DNA of 64,000 nucleotides from Erysipelotrichaceae bacterium (GCA_017432545.1 JAFRJA010000057.1:50666-114665), one strand, 5' to 3'; shown: positions 25,837 to 35,105, counted from the stretch's first letter. The notes: a model not told the origin generated them from the sequence alone. Program-made: numbers and translations.

Positions 25837-25877
25837 AAACATTACAGGCTTGTTTTATACAGGTCTGTAATGTTTTC
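25837..25877 (+). terminator. Intra-operon attenuator hairpin, system 2
   Basis: GAAACATTACAG (25837-25848) pairs with CTGTAATGTTTTC (25865-25877) across a 16-base loop. It lies between binding-protein and ATPase genes, the same place as the hairpin in system 1. The T run is short and mixed, so partial termination or 3'-end protection of the upstream message are both possible. Confidence 0.7.
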
Positions 25878-25896
25878 TCATTCAGGGGGAACTACA

Positions 25897-27423
25897 ATGA
25901 GCCAAATCGCGGTATCCATGCGCAACATAACCAAGGCTTTCGGTAAGAAGGTCGTGGCGAATAAAAACGTTGATCTCGACATCTATCATGGCGAGATCCT
26001 TTCCTTATTGGGAGAAAACGGATCAGGTAAGACAACGCTTATGAATATGCTTTCGGGTGTCTATTATCCGGATGAAGGTGAGATCCATGTCGAAGGAAGA
26101 CATGTCACGATCACTTCACCTAAGAATGCCTATGATCTGGGGATCGGCATGATCCACCAGCACTTCAAGCTCATTGATGTTTTTACTGGCTTGGAGAATA
26201 TCCTGATCGGTATGGATCCTAAAGTCAATTCAAAGGATTGTCAAAGAGATGTCGAGGCTATCTGTAAGAAATATGGTTTTGATCTGGATCTGGATAAAAA
26301 AGTCTATGAAATGTCCGTTTCGGAAAAGGAAACTCTGGAGATCGTTAAAACAGTCTATCGTGGTGCCAATATATTGATCCTGGATGAACCGACAGCGGTT
26401 TTGACGCCCCAGGAAATAAGAAAACTGTTTGCTGTCTTACGCAATATGCGAAATGACGGTAAGGCTATCGTCATCATTACTCATAAACTGAATGAGGTCA
26501 TGGAAATATCTGACCGTGTCAGTGTATTGCGTAAGGGAGAAAATGCCGGTACGGTTGCGGTCAAGGATACCGATGAACAGAAACTGACGGAAATGATGGT
26601 CGGTGAAAAGATCGAACTGGATATTGAAAGAGACTTTGTGGAAGATAAACAAAAACGTCTGGAAGTTAAGAATCTGACGGTCAGAAATATCGATGGGAAG
26701 AAAGTTGTCGATAATGTGAGCTTTGATCTGTATTCCGGAGAAATATTAGGTATCGCCGGTATCTCCGGTTCCGGTCAGAAGGAACTTTTAGAAGCGATCA
26801 TGGGCTTGCAGAAATGTGAAGAAGGTTCTTCGGTAATATATAATTCGACTGCCCATGGTGTTCATGAACTGGTAGGCTTAAGTACCAAGGAGATCATTTC
26901 CTATGGCCTGCACCTCGCTTTTGTACCGGAAGACAGATTAGGTATGGGTCTTGTCGGCAATATGGGTATGACCGATAATGTCATGCTTAAAAGATATAAA
27001 AAAGGAAACGGTCCGTTCTTACACCGCAAGAAGCCGGAAGAGACAGCACAGAAGATCAAGGACGAACTTGAAGTTGCGACTCCCGATCTGGATTATCCGG
27101 TCAGAAGATTATCCGGTGGCAATGTGCAGAAGATCCTGGTCGGTCGTGAGATAAACAATAAACCGACGGTTCTGATGACAGCTTATGCGGTCAGAGGACT
27201 TGATATAAATACTTCCTATGCGATCTATAATCTTCTGAATGAACAGAAGAAGAAGGGGGTAGCCGTAATCTATGTAGGTGAAGATCTCGATGTGCTGCTG
27301 GCTTTATCTGATAGAATCATGGTCTTGTGTTCTGGCAAGCTGAATGGCATGCTGGATGGCAGAACGGCTACTAAAGAAGAAGTCGGTTATCTGATGACAA
27401 ATCTGAAGGAGGAAGAAAGATGA
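25897..27423 (+). CDS. Nucleoside ABC importer ATPase (two ABC domains), system 2
   Basis: A 508-residue double ABC ATPase. Domain 1 has Walker A GENGSGKTT (near residue 38) and Walker B ILILDEPTAVLTPQE. Domain 2 has the degenerate Walker A GISGSGQKE and a normal signature LSGGNVQKILVGRE, but its Walker B reads TVLMTAYAVRGLDI: the Asp and the following acidic or Gln residue of the relatives (CDQPTRG) are both gone. This domain is therefore very unlikely to hydrolyse ATP. The start at 25897 follows GGGGG; an in-frame ATG at 25870 lies within the attenuator hairpin and is rejected. It ends in an ATGA overlap with the first permease. Confidence 0.93.
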   Translation: MSQIAVSMRNITKAFGKKVVANKNVDLDIYHGEILSLLGENGSGKTTLMNMLSGVYYPDEGEIHVEGRHVTITSPKNAYDLGIGMIHQHFKLIDVFTGLENILIGMDPKVNSKDCQRDVEAICKKYGFDLDLDKKVYEMSVSEKETLEIVKTVYRGANILILDEPTAVLTPQEIRKLFAVLRNMRNDGKAIVIITHKLNEVMEISDRVSVLRKGENAGTVAVKDTDEQKLTEMMVGEKIELDIERDFVEDKQKRLEVKNLTVRNIDGKKVVDNVSFDLYSGEILGIAGISGSGQKELLEAIMGLQKCEEGSSVIYNSTAHGVHELVGLSTKEIISYGLHLAFVPEDRLGMGLVGNMGMTDNVMLKRYKKGNGPFLHRKKPEETAQKIKDELEVATPDLDYPVRRLSGGNVQKILVGREINNKPTVLMTAYAVRGLDINTSYAIYNLLNEQKKKGVAVIYVGEDLDVLLALSDRIMVLCSGKLNGMLDGRTATKEEVGYLMTNLKEEER

Positions 27424-28520
27424 AAACGATAAACAGATCTGAACCTCTTATCAGAGTTACCAGAAGGGATGAACCTTCTCTGATCCAGAAGATCATCACG
27501 ATCATCATCGCTGTTTTGTGTGCTCTGCTGGTTTCCGCTTTATTCATCAATTTTGTAACCAAGCTTGATCCACTCAGCGTTTACGCTTCGATGTTCAAAG
27601 GAGCTTTCGGTACTTCCCGAAGGACCTGGATCACGATCAGAGACACCTGTCTGCTTTTACTTATTTCATTATCTTTATCTCCTGCCTTCAGGATGCATTT
27701 CTGGAACTGCGGTGCCGAAGGACAGGTTTTGATCGGCGGTTTAACGACAGCGGCTTTGATGATATATCTGGGCGACAAGATCCCGACGCCGCTACTGTTA
27801 TTGATCATGTTGCTGGTATCAGTGATCGCCGGTGGCTTATGGGGCTTTCTGCCTGCTTTCTTCAAGGCAAAATATGATACAAATGAAACGCTGTTCACTT
27901 TGATGATGAACTATGTTGCGATCCAGATCGTCGAATTCTTTGTCGACTTCTGGGATAAAAAACAGTCTCACTCCGTCGGTATCATCAATATGCAGACCAG
28001 GGGTGGCTGGTTCCCGGAGATCTTCGGCCAGCAGTATTTCCTGAATATCCTGATCGTTCTGGTGGTAACGGTCTTTGTCTATATCTATATGCGTTATTCC
28101 AAACACGGCTATGAAGGTGCGGTAGTCGGTGAATCCGTGGCAACCGCCAAGTATGCCGGCATCAATGTGCCACGCGTCATCAGAGACAATGTGCTTCTGT
28201 CCGGAGCGATCGCCGGTATTGCCGGTTTTGTCGAAGTGGCAGGTATTTCCCACACGATCTCAAGACAGACATCAGGTGGCAGGGGCTTTACCGCTATCAT
28301 CGTCTGCTGGCTGGCCAAATTTTCACCTTGGGCAATGATTCTTATTTCAGCTTTTATCGTTTTTCTTGATAAAGGCTCAGCTCAGATCGCTTCCGATTTC
28401 GGTCTCAATGAATATGCGTCCAATATCATTACCGGTATCATCCTGTTCTTTATTCTTAGTAGCGAGTTCTTCAATAACTATAAGATCACATTTGGTCATA
28501 AAAGAAAGGAAGGTGAGTAG
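27420..28520 (+). CDS. Nucleoside ABC importer permease A, system 2
   Basis: A 366-residue BPD_transp_2-type permease with about nine to ten membrane segments after a short cytoplasmic N-terminus. Family marks are MHFWNCGAEGQVLIGGL near residue 92, DTNETLFTLMMNYVAIQIVEF near 153 and the ATPase-contact loop GYEGAVVGESVATAKYAGI near 228 followed by SGAIAGIAGFVEV. It starts in an ATGA overlap with the ATPase gene after GGAGGAAG. The second permease follows after a one-base gap. Confidence 0.92.
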   Translation: MKTINRSEPLIRVTRRDEPSLIQKIITIIIAVLCALLVSALFINFVTKLDPLSVYASMFKGAFGTSRRTWITIRDTCLLLLISLSLSPAFRMHFWNCGAEGQVLIGGLTTAALMIYLGDKIPTPLLLLIMLLVSVIAGGLWGFLPAFFKAKYDTNETLFTLMMNYVAIQIVEFFVDFWDKKQSHSVGIINMQTRGGWFPEIFGQQYFLNILIVLVVTVFVYIYMRYSKHGYEGAVVGESVATAKYAGINVPRVIRDNVLLSGAIAGIAGFVEVAGISHTISRQTSGGRGFTAIIVCWLAKFSPWAMILISAFIVFLDKGSAQIASDFGLNEYASNIITGIILFFILSSEFFNNYKITFGHKRKEGE

Positions 28521-28521
28521 G

Positions 28522-29553
28522 ATGTCTGTAGCTCAACTGATCTCGTGGCTGGTGGCAGCCATCACTTTCGGAACAGTCATCATGTATGGCTGTGTTGGCG
28601 AAACAATAAATCAGAAAGCCGGTGATCTCAACCTTGGTGTGCCGGGTGTCATGATGATCGGCGGTATCGCCGCACTCGCCAGTGCCTTTATCTATGAAAA
28701 CAGCGTGGCTGATCCAAGTCCGATCTTAGGCATGATCATTTCATTATCGTCGACGCTTATTGCCTCGGGATTAGCCGGTGCATTATATGCGTTCATGATT
28801 GTAACTTTGAAAGTCAATCAGAATGTTACCGGTCTGACGTTGACGATCTTCGGTACCGGTATCGCCAATTTCTTCGGTGGCAATATGATGAAACTCTCCG
28901 GCGGCGTCGGAACGATCTCGGTCGCCAATACGGCGAATGTCTTCCGTGCTAAAATACCGGGATTATTCGGCAATTTCGGAACGTTCGGTTCGATCTTCTT
29001 TTCCCATGGCTGGATGGTCTATCTGGCTTTGGTCATTGCTTTTGCGGCTGATTATTTTCTCAACCACACCAGAGCGGGTCTTAACTTGAGAGCGGTCGGT
29101 GAAAAACCGGCGACTGCTGATGCGGCTGGTATTAACGTCACTTTATATAAGTATCTGGCTGCCATCATCGGCTGTATGATCTGCGGCATGGGCGGACTTT
29201 TCTATGTCATGGATTATATCCAGGGTACCTGGGCTAATGATTCCGCTATTGAAGCCTTAGGCTGGCTGGCAGTTGCGCTGGTCATCTTTACCAGCTGGAA
29301 ACCGAGAAATGCTACCTGGGGTGCTTATCTGTTTGGTCTGTGCTACTGGGCCTATATCTATATCCCGGTCAACGTATCCAAGTATCTGGCCGATAAACTC
29401 AATCTGCAGAAAGTCACGTACATGCAGAATCTGTACAAGATGCTTCCGTATATCGTAACGATCATCGTTCTCTGCGTTGTTTCCCGAAAGAAAAAGCGGG
29501 AGAATCAGGCTCCAGCTTCTTTGGGTTTAAGCTATTTCCGTGAGGATCGCTAA
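28522..29553 (+). CDS. Nucleoside ABC importer permease B, system 2
   Basis: A 343-residue permease with about eight to nine membrane segments: MYGCVGETINQKAGDLNLGVPGVMMIGG near the N-terminus, NQNVTGLTLTIFGTGIANFF in the middle, and the coupling loop TRAGLNLRAVGEKPATADAAGI near residue 190 followed by CMICGMGGLFYV. The ATG at 28522 is preceded by AAGGAAGGTGAG. It completes importer system 2, which has no hydrolase genes of its own and probably shares those of the first cluster. A short terminator overlaps its stop codon. Confidence 0.92.
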   Translation: MSVAQLISWLVAAITFGTVIMYGCVGETINQKAGDLNLGVPGVMMIGGIAALASAFIYENSVADPSPILGMIISLSSTLIASGLAGALYAFMIVTLKVNQNVTGLTLTIFGTGIANFFGGNMMKLSGGVGTISVANTANVFRAKIPGLFGNFGTFGSIFFSHGWMVYLALVIAFAADYFLNHTRAGLNLRAVGEKPATADAAGINVTLYKYLAAIIGCMICGMGGLFYVMDYIQGTWANDSAIEALGWLAVALVIFTSWKPRNATWGAYLFGLCYWAYIYIPVNVSKYLADKLNLQKVTYMQNLYKMLPYIVTIIVLCVVSRKKKRENQAPASLGLSYFREDR

Positions 29554-29573
29554 GGCAGTTAAGCTGCCTTTTA
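29552..29573. terminator. Terminator between convergent genes
   Basis: AAGGCAG-TTAAG-CTGCCTT followed by TT. It overlaps the stop codons of the importer permease and of the convergent PHP-phosphatase gene and may serve both. Confidence 0.7.
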
Positions 29574-30353
29574 AATACCGATGAAAGGTTCAGTTATAAA
29601 GTTGAGATTCAGGTCTTCAACTTCTTTGAGACCGTCTTCGATCGATTTGAAATCGAGCAGTTCAGTCGGATCATGAGCGTCGATACCGACAGCTACTTTA
29701 AGCGGATATTCAGCAATGATCTCCCAGAACTTGCGATGTGGATAATAATACCTGTCACCATCGGGAAAGTGATGACGACCCTTCATGACTCCATGGATAT
29801 TGAATTCCACCGGTGTATTGGTTTCAACGCATTTTCTGGCGATGGTATGCGCAACTTCAGCACAAAGCGGAGTGAATTCTTCCTGCTTGCACATGAAGAC
29901 ATCCGGATGACACAGATAGGTGAATAAACCGGTATCTAAAGCCGTACATACAAATCTGGCGTATTCGACGATCTCTTCTTCAGTATTATTTCTGAAAAAT
30001 GATGGTGAACCGGAAGGGCTCGCAAAGTGCTGACCAAGCAGAAGATAATCCACTTTATCCAGAAGTTCTATCTTTTCCGAATGATTCTCCGGAAAATATT
30101 CCGTCTCAAGTCCGAGATGGATATCGATCTGATCCTTATACTTTTCTTTTAAGAAAGTGATACTTTCAACATAATCATCCAAACGTTCCCAGTCCATGTG
30201 AATACCTGGTAAAGGATAATCATGATAAGGCGCATGATCGGAAAAACCGAGGACCTTGTATCCGGCTTTGATCGCCGCTAAGACGTATTCTTCATCTGTG
30301 CCAAAGGCGTGGCCACAGCGTGAGGTGTGAGTGTGATAATTATATATAAACAT
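29571..30353 (-). CDS. PHP-domain phosphatase, histidinol-phosphatase-like
   Basis: A 260-residue metal-dependent phosphoesterase of the PHP family. The metal ligands are visible in order: NYHTHTSRCGHA (residues 5-16), FSDHAP (37-42), GLETEYFP (near 81), YLCHPDVFM (near 146) and VGIDAHDP (near 222). This is the full set seen in HisK-type histidinol phosphatases and related enzymes. No other histidine biosynthesis gene is in the window, so another phosphate ester may be the substrate. A perfect TATAAT lies 6 bases before the ATG and there is no ribosome binding site, so the message is probably leaderless. Confidence 0.87.
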   Translation of the reverse strand: MFIYNYHTHTSRCGHAFGTDEEYVLAAIKAGYKVLGFSDHAPYHDYPLPGIHMDWERLDDYVESITFLKEKYKDQIDIHLGLETEYFPENHSEKIELLDKVDYLLLGQHFASPSGSPSFFRNNTEEEIVEYARFVCTALDTGLFTYLCHPDVFMCKQEEFTPLCAEVAHTIARKCVETNTPVEFNIHGVMKGRHHFPDGDRYYYPHRKFWEIIAEYPLKVAVGIDAHDPTELLDFKSIEDGLKEVEDLNLNFITEPFIGI

Positions 30354-30359
30354 AAGAGT

Positions 30360-30365
30360 ATTATA
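30360..30365 (-). promoter_or_regulatory. -10 box placing transcription start at the ATG (PHP gene)
   Basis: On the minus strand TATAAT is followed by ACTCTT and then the ATG at 30353. Transcription would begin at or next to the A of the start codon. The -35 region is weak. Confidence 0.6.
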
Positions 30366-30367
30366 AC

Positions 30368-32038
30368 TTATTTATCGATGATATCACTAACAACATCCAC
30401 GATATCTTTAGCGCCTGCAACACCATCTTTGACCTCCTTGGCTCCGGCTTCGGAAGAAACAGCGTTTTTGATCGAATCTATATCATCGACCAGTCCCGCA
30501 ACAGAACCCACGGTATCTAAACCAAGGATCGAGGCGATATCGGAAATAACAGTTGCTGTAGAGCTGATACTGAGTTCTCCTTCTTCGATCGTAGATTTGA
30601 TATCTCGGCCTGAAGTATAGACATTTATTACAGTAGAGATACCCGGAATGCCTAAGGCATCGGCGATGGCTCCGATATTCTCTAAGGATTCATCAGACTT
30701 GAGATCAGGTTTCAGGATCGGAAGGATCATCTTGACCAGGATCACACAGGCATCAGAACCGAAGCTTATATAATTGATGATCTTCTTGTCTTTGACAAGT
30801 TCATCAAGCTTATCTTTGTGTTCATCGATCATTTCTTCTGAAACGATGAGACCAAGCCCTGTATCCTTTAATGTATCTTCTCTAATTTCTTCAAGTTCTG
30901 ACAGCGCTTCTTCACTTAAGACATCAACGATCAGGATATCAGGCTTATTCTCTTCAGCTTTCTCTTTGATCTGTTCATATTCACAGGTATCGACTTCAAG
31001 GAAATCCTTTGTTTTAAGGATCTCGATAAGTTCTTTATCAGTACTGGCGACAAGAACTGTTTTGTCTTCAAAGGACGGTTTGAACTTATCAGGGTCTTCA
31101 GCAGGTTTTTCAGTCCGGCGCTTGATATAGCGCGAGCTTCTCAAGAAGGCCAGAGCTCCACCGATCACCGCTAAGACAGCAGCACCGATAATGAATAAGA
31201 TCGTCGGATCTTTTTTAGGAATGATCTGTTCGATCTTTTCTCCGCAGTTTTCACAGGCTTTGGATTCCAGTCCTTCAGTGAAATAACCGCTCTTCTTTTC
31301 AATGGTCCATTCTTCCGAATATTTATGGCCAAGCTTCTCTATCTTTTCCTCTACTGTTTCTCCACAGACAGAACAGGTCGCTTTCTTTATGCCGTCTTCC
31401 GTGCAGGTAGCTTTTTTGGAAATTGTGAAAGAACCAAGCTTATGGCCTTTGGCTTTGATGACTTCATTGAATTCTTCCTTACAGTTCTTACAGATGCCTT
31501 TTTTGTAGCCATCTTCAGTGCAGGTCGCTTCTTTTTCTTCGTATTCTATATCATGACCTTTTGCCTTGATAGTCTCGGAGTATGTTTTGCCGCACTTGCT
31601 GCATTTATATTCGATGAGGCCATCTTCGGTGCAGGTAACTTCTTTTTTAACGGTCTTTTTATAAGAATGTCCGGTAGCCGGTATCGTTTCGATATATGAA
31701 TCCCCACAACGCTCACACAGATATTCTTTCTCTCCTGCTTTTGTACATGTCGCTTCTTCATCCTTGATCAGCTTGTATTCATGTCCATAGGCTGGTAAGC
31801 TTATCCGATAGTTTTCTACTGCGCCGCAATGCGGACACATGGCGGTACCTATGCCATCATCTTCGCAAGTCGCATCCTGACTGACCCATTCGATCACCAT
31901 CTGCCGACCGCAGTTTGGGCAATAGACATCGACCGGGTCGTTCATTTTATAGGCGTGAACGTGCAGATAAAAAACACTCAGTATGACGACACTGATCAAC
32001 AGAGTTAATATTCCTGTTCCGTATGATCTTCTTTTCAT
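30368..32038 (-). CDS. Membrane protein: zinc-ribbon-like repeats, TM, receiver-like domain
   Basis: A 556-residue protein I cannot assign to a named family. Residues 8-27 are a membrane anchor. Residues 35-275, predicted outside, hold six tandem units of about 40 residues, each with two Cys pairs or parts of them and the pattern ATCTEDG...CxxCG...E.I.A.GH. Residues 279-300 are a second membrane span followed by the basic SSRYIKRR, so the C-terminus is inside. Residues 326-440 resemble a response-regulator receiver fold (KTVLVAST, PDILIVDV with Asp372, GLGLIVSE). The last 110 residues are small-residue-rich helices (DIASILGLDTVGSVAG). The start at 32038 was chosen for GGAG in front and a positive N-terminus. 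A sensor role is inference. Confidence 0.7.
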   Translation of the reverse strand: MKRRSYGTGILTLLISVVILSVFYLHVHAYKMNDPVDVYCPNCGRQMVIEWVSQDATCEDDGIGTAMCPHCGAVENYRISLPAYGHEYKLIKDEEATCTKAGEKEYLCERCGDSYIETIPATGHSYKKTVKKEVTCTEDGLIEYKCSKCGKTYSETIKAKGHDIEYEEKEATCTEDGYKKGICKNCKEEFNEVIKAKGHKLGSFTISKKATCTEDGIKKATCSVCGETVEEKIEKLGHKYSEEWTIEKKSGYFTEGLESKACENCGEKIEQIIPKKDPTILFIIGAAVLAVIGGALAFLRSSRYIKRRTEKPAEDPDKFKPSFEDKTVLVASTDKELIEILKTKDFLEVDTCEYEQIKEKAEENKPDILIVDVLSEEALSELEEIREDTLKDTGLGLIVSEEMIDEHKDKLDELVKDKKIINYISFGSDACVILVKMILPILKPDLKSDESLENIGAIADALGIPGISTVINVYTSGRDIKSTIEEGELSISSTATVISDIASILGLDTVGSVAGLVDDIDSIKNAVSSEAGAKEVKDGVAGAKDIVDVVSDIIDK

Positions 32039-32079
32039 ATTATTTGTGCTCCAGCTTAATTTCAGTATAACAAAAAGAA

Positions 32080-32115
32080 AATGTCCCAACCATATATTCA
32101 GGAGTGGGACATTTA
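32080..32115 (-). terminator. Terminator after M16C peptidase gene
   Basis: On the minus strand AAATGTCCCA pairs with TGGGACATTT around a long AT-rich loop and is followed by TCTTTTTG. Confidence 0.75.
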
Positions 32116-32120
32116 TCAGA

Positions 32121-35021
32121 TTATCTGGAATTGAGATCGAAGATCAGGTCGAGTGAGTCTTTACACTTTTCGATCGCCTGTTTGTTGCCGACGACACAGA
32201 CGTTATCGGCTTCATTGATCTTCTCAAATAACGGTATCATCTGTCTGATCTTTTCAATATCAGCACTTAGGATCTGAGACAGGATCAGTTTCTTGTCATC
32301 CGGATTGATTTCCATCATGTATTCGCTGTTGGCCATCGAGATCCCTGCTTTGGTCGAAAGAAGCGGATCGTAATCACCGGTCGTGCCGACGATGTAGTTT
32401 TCAATACTTTCGGTCTTGGCGGTGAAGTCTTTGAGATAATCGAGCGTTTCTTTATAGACCTTTAAGGCATTAGCCGGATCCGGGTCACGGTATGAATAGA
32501 AGGCTGCACTCTTGCTGTAGCCCATGCGGAAACCGCAGCCGTAAGCACCGCCTTTGACTCGGATATTGTTCCAGAGATAATCAAAGGTCAGAATATTGGC
32601 GATGACATACATTATGCCGATATCATTGACATCAGGGATATACAGACCTTTTGAAGCGAAGGAGACATTGGCTGGTACACAGATGCCTTCACGCTTGAGA
32701 TCAAGCGGCCTGATCTCACTGTCTTTATTAACGGTTCCATTAGGCGCATCATCAAGTAAGGCTTTGACGATATTTTCTTTATCTTCGCCGGCTACCGAGA
32801 TCGTGTAGCGGTCTTTGATGAAGATGCGTTTATAGATCCTCATGAGATCTTCAATATAATCCTGAGCTTTTTCCTCGTAGTGATCATCAAGGTCTTTTAA
32901 GAAGCGGTAGGCTTCATAGCCTGAGCCGTACTCAGCGATCACGGCAGCTTCAGATGAACGAGCCAAGGCTCTTTGTAAGGCCAGAGAATGTCCGGCATTG
33001 ATGAAGGTCTGTTCCAGTATGAACAGATTCTGTTTCAGGATATCATGGATCATCTGTTTATCAGAGAAATCGGTAGTATAGATGATCTCTTTGATCAGTT
33101 CGATCGCTTCCATGTCGTTGCGGGTCAGTGATGACCAGTTTACCGTCACCATACTTCTGACTTTCTTTTCATGGTATGTTCTTAACGGCGAGAAGCTGCC
33201 GGAGAAATCTCCCAGAATGGATTTCATCTTTCTGGTCAATGATACGACATCGTTATTAGCTGTCGGCAGTTTGCCTAACATCGTCATGACCTGAGTCAGG
33301 ATCGTATATTCTTTCAGTTCAAAGTCATTACATTCCGCATAGATACTGACATAAGAAATGCCGTTGGTATTTTCACTGTGTTTAAGAACGATATTAGTGC
33401 CATTGTGCTTACATACTTCCAAAGGGAAGATCGTCGGTGTCTTCTTGAGATCATCGAGATGTAAAGACGGCAGTGTGGCTTTCTGTTCAGGAGTATCTTC
33501 GCTTCCTTGCCAGGTTTGCAGGACTTCATTCAGTTTAAGAAGTTCATCTTTATCTTCTTCGTTCCAGTTTTCAGCGATCTTTCGCAGTTTCTGTTTTTCT
33601 TTTTCAGCCTTTTCCTTGCCAAGTGTATTGGAAGGATTCAGGATGATCTTGGCACAGTGCTTGGAGTTGAGGATGTAATCACTGATCAGATCTTCATAGT
33701 AGGAAGTGCTGATCTTTTCTCTCAGTTTATCAAACAGTTCTCCGAAGCAGATGCCATCTAACGGATCTCTGTCATATAGCCAGGTATCGAGTGAACTTAA
33801 CGCAAAGACGAGACCTTTAGGTGTGCCGCCGAAATCTCTTTCCTTGGCTTTGAATTCTCTCTGGTTCAAGGCAGCCTTAAGTTCTTCTTTATCGATGCCT
33901 TCATCAACGGCTTTCTGCAGCTGCTTTCTGATCGTTTCATCAATAAGATCTTTCTTGTTCAGATCGGTATTGACGACATCGATGACCAAGAACGGCTGTA
34001 AGAGTCCATCCTGGACATCAAAGGAGATATCTTCACCTAAACCATTGCTTAAGATAGCTTTCTTGAGTGGTGACTCATTGCTTCCACAGAGTACGGATGA
34101 GATAAGGGAGAAGGCCGTGATCTTTTCCTGATCATCACATTCACCGATCACATAGCCATAGGTGATGTGACCTTTATTCGTGCCATCTTCTTCCTCGGAT
34201 ATCTCATAATCCTGAGTGATCGTATCGGCTTTAAGTTCTTTCTGTAAAGGAATATCTATCTTATCGCCGTCATTGCCGAATTCACTAAGATATTCTTCAT
34301 CAATGATTTTTAAGATAATTTCGATATCCATATCGCCATCCAGGATGATATAGGAATTGGAAGGGTTGTAGTATTTGCGATGAGCGTTTCTGAACTGTTC
34401 ATAGCTGAGGTCCGTGATATGTTCAGGATCACCACCTGATTCCTTGCCATAGCAGGTGTCAGGGAACAGAGCTTCCATCACCAGTCTTGATTTGATACTG
34501 TCAGGCGAAGAGAAAGCACCTTTCATCTCGTTGAAGACGACACCTTTATAGATCGGCTCTTCATCTTTACTGTTGAGTTCGTAGTGCCAGCCTTCCTGAT
34601 AGAAGATATTGGGATTTTTCAGAACCAGTGGATGAAAAACTGCATCAAGATATACTCTGACCAGGTTGATGAAATCTTTATCGTTACGGGAAGAGACAGG
34701 ATAGACCGTCTTATCAGGATAAGTCATCGCATTGAGGAAGGTCTGTAATGATCCCTTAAGCAGATCAACAAATGGTTCTCTTAACGGATATTTGTCTGAG
34801 CCGTTGAGGACAGAGTGTTCCAGAATATGGAAGACACCGGTATCATCGACCGGAGTCGTTTTGAAGGCGATCGCAAAGGTCTTGTTTTCGTCGTCTCTTT
34901 TTATCCAGGCTGTCTTGGCACCGGTCTTTTCATGGACCAGCTCATAAAAATCGGCTTTGATCTCATCGGAATGCCTTAAATTGAGAACTCTGAAGCCGTG
35001 TATTACATCGTTAATTTTCAT
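32121..35021 (-). CDS. M16C (presequence-protease/Cym1-type) zinc metallopeptidase
   Basis: A 966-residue single-chain peptidase of the insulinase superfamily, M16C branch, with the inverted zinc motif HxxEH at His65-Glu68-His69 (GVFHILEHSVLNGS) and the distal Glu in VVFNEMKGAFSS. The following segment LLKGSLQTFLNAMTYPDKTVYP is typical of the branch. The C-terminal half has the non-catalytic repeats and the RVKGGAYGCGFRMG motif (near residue 820). No signal peptide, so it is cytoplasmic and degrades short unfolded peptides. The start at 35021 follows AAGGAGA; an upstream in-frame ATG overlaps that site. It is divergent from the Y-family polymerase gene. Confidence 0.93.
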   Translation of the reverse strand: MKINDVIHGFRVLNLRHSDEIKADFYELVHEKTGAKTAWIKRDDENKTFAIAFKTTPVDDTGVFHILEHSVLNGSDKYPLREPFVDLLKGSLQTFLNAMTYPDKTVYPVSSRNDKDFINLVRVYLDAVFHPLVLKNPNIFYQEGWHYELNSKDEEPIYKGVVFNEMKGAFSSPDSIKSRLVMEALFPDTCYGKESGGDPEHITDLSYEQFRNAHRKYYNPSNSYIILDGDMDIEIILKIIDEEYLSEFGNDGDKIDIPLQKELKADTITQDYEISEEEDGTNKGHITYGYVIGECDDQEKITAFSLISSVLCGSNESPLKKAILSNGLGEDISFDVQDGLLQPFLVIDVVNTDLNKKDLIDETIRKQLQKAVDEGIDKEELKAALNQREFKAKERDFGGTPKGLVFALSSLDTWLYDRDPLDGICFGELFDKLREKISTSYYEDLISDYILNSKHCAKIILNPSNTLGKEKAEKEKQKLRKIAENWNEEDKDELLKLNEVLQTWQGSEDTPEQKATLPSLHLDDLKKTPTIFPLEVCKHNGTNIVLKHSENTNGISYVSIYAECNDFELKEYTILTQVMTMLGKLPTANNDVVSLTRKMKSILGDFSGSFSPLRTYHEKKVRSMVTVNWSSLTRNDMEAIELIKEIIYTTDFSDKQMIHDILKQNLFILEQTFINAGHSLALQRALARSSEAAVIAEYGSGYEAYRFLKDLDDHYEEKAQDYIEDLMRIYKRIFIKDRYTISVAGEDKENIVKALLDDAPNGTVNKDSEIRPLDLKREGICVPANVSFASKGLYIPDVNDIGIMYVIANILTFDYLWNNIRVKGGAYGCGFRMGYSKSAAFYSYRDPDPANALKVYKETLDYLKDFTAKTESIENYIVGTTGDYDPLLSTKAGISMANSEYMMEINPDDKKLILSQILSADIEKIRQMIPLFEKINEADNVCVVGNKQAIEKCKDSLDLIFDLNSR

Positions 35022-35092
35022 ATTGTCTCCTTCTGATACCATTGACAATTATAACATTAAGTGTAGCTTGAATGTTCTTCAAGCGCATGTGG

Positions 35093-35098
35093 TAGAAT
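35093..35098 (+). promoter_or_regulatory. Extended -10 box directly before polymerase start
   Basis: TG-G-TAGAAT ends 7 bases before the ATG at 35106, which lacks a ribosome binding site. Transcription would start at the ATG or one base before it. No LexA-like box was recognised. Confidence 0.55.
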
Positions 35099-35105
35099 AT
35101 AGATA

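Noticed and set aside
30760..31700. Several open frames on the plus strand opposite the zinc-ribbon-repeat protein
   Set aside because: They are Ser/Leu-rich mirror frames created by the repeated Lys/Glu-rich coding sequence of the minus-strand gene.
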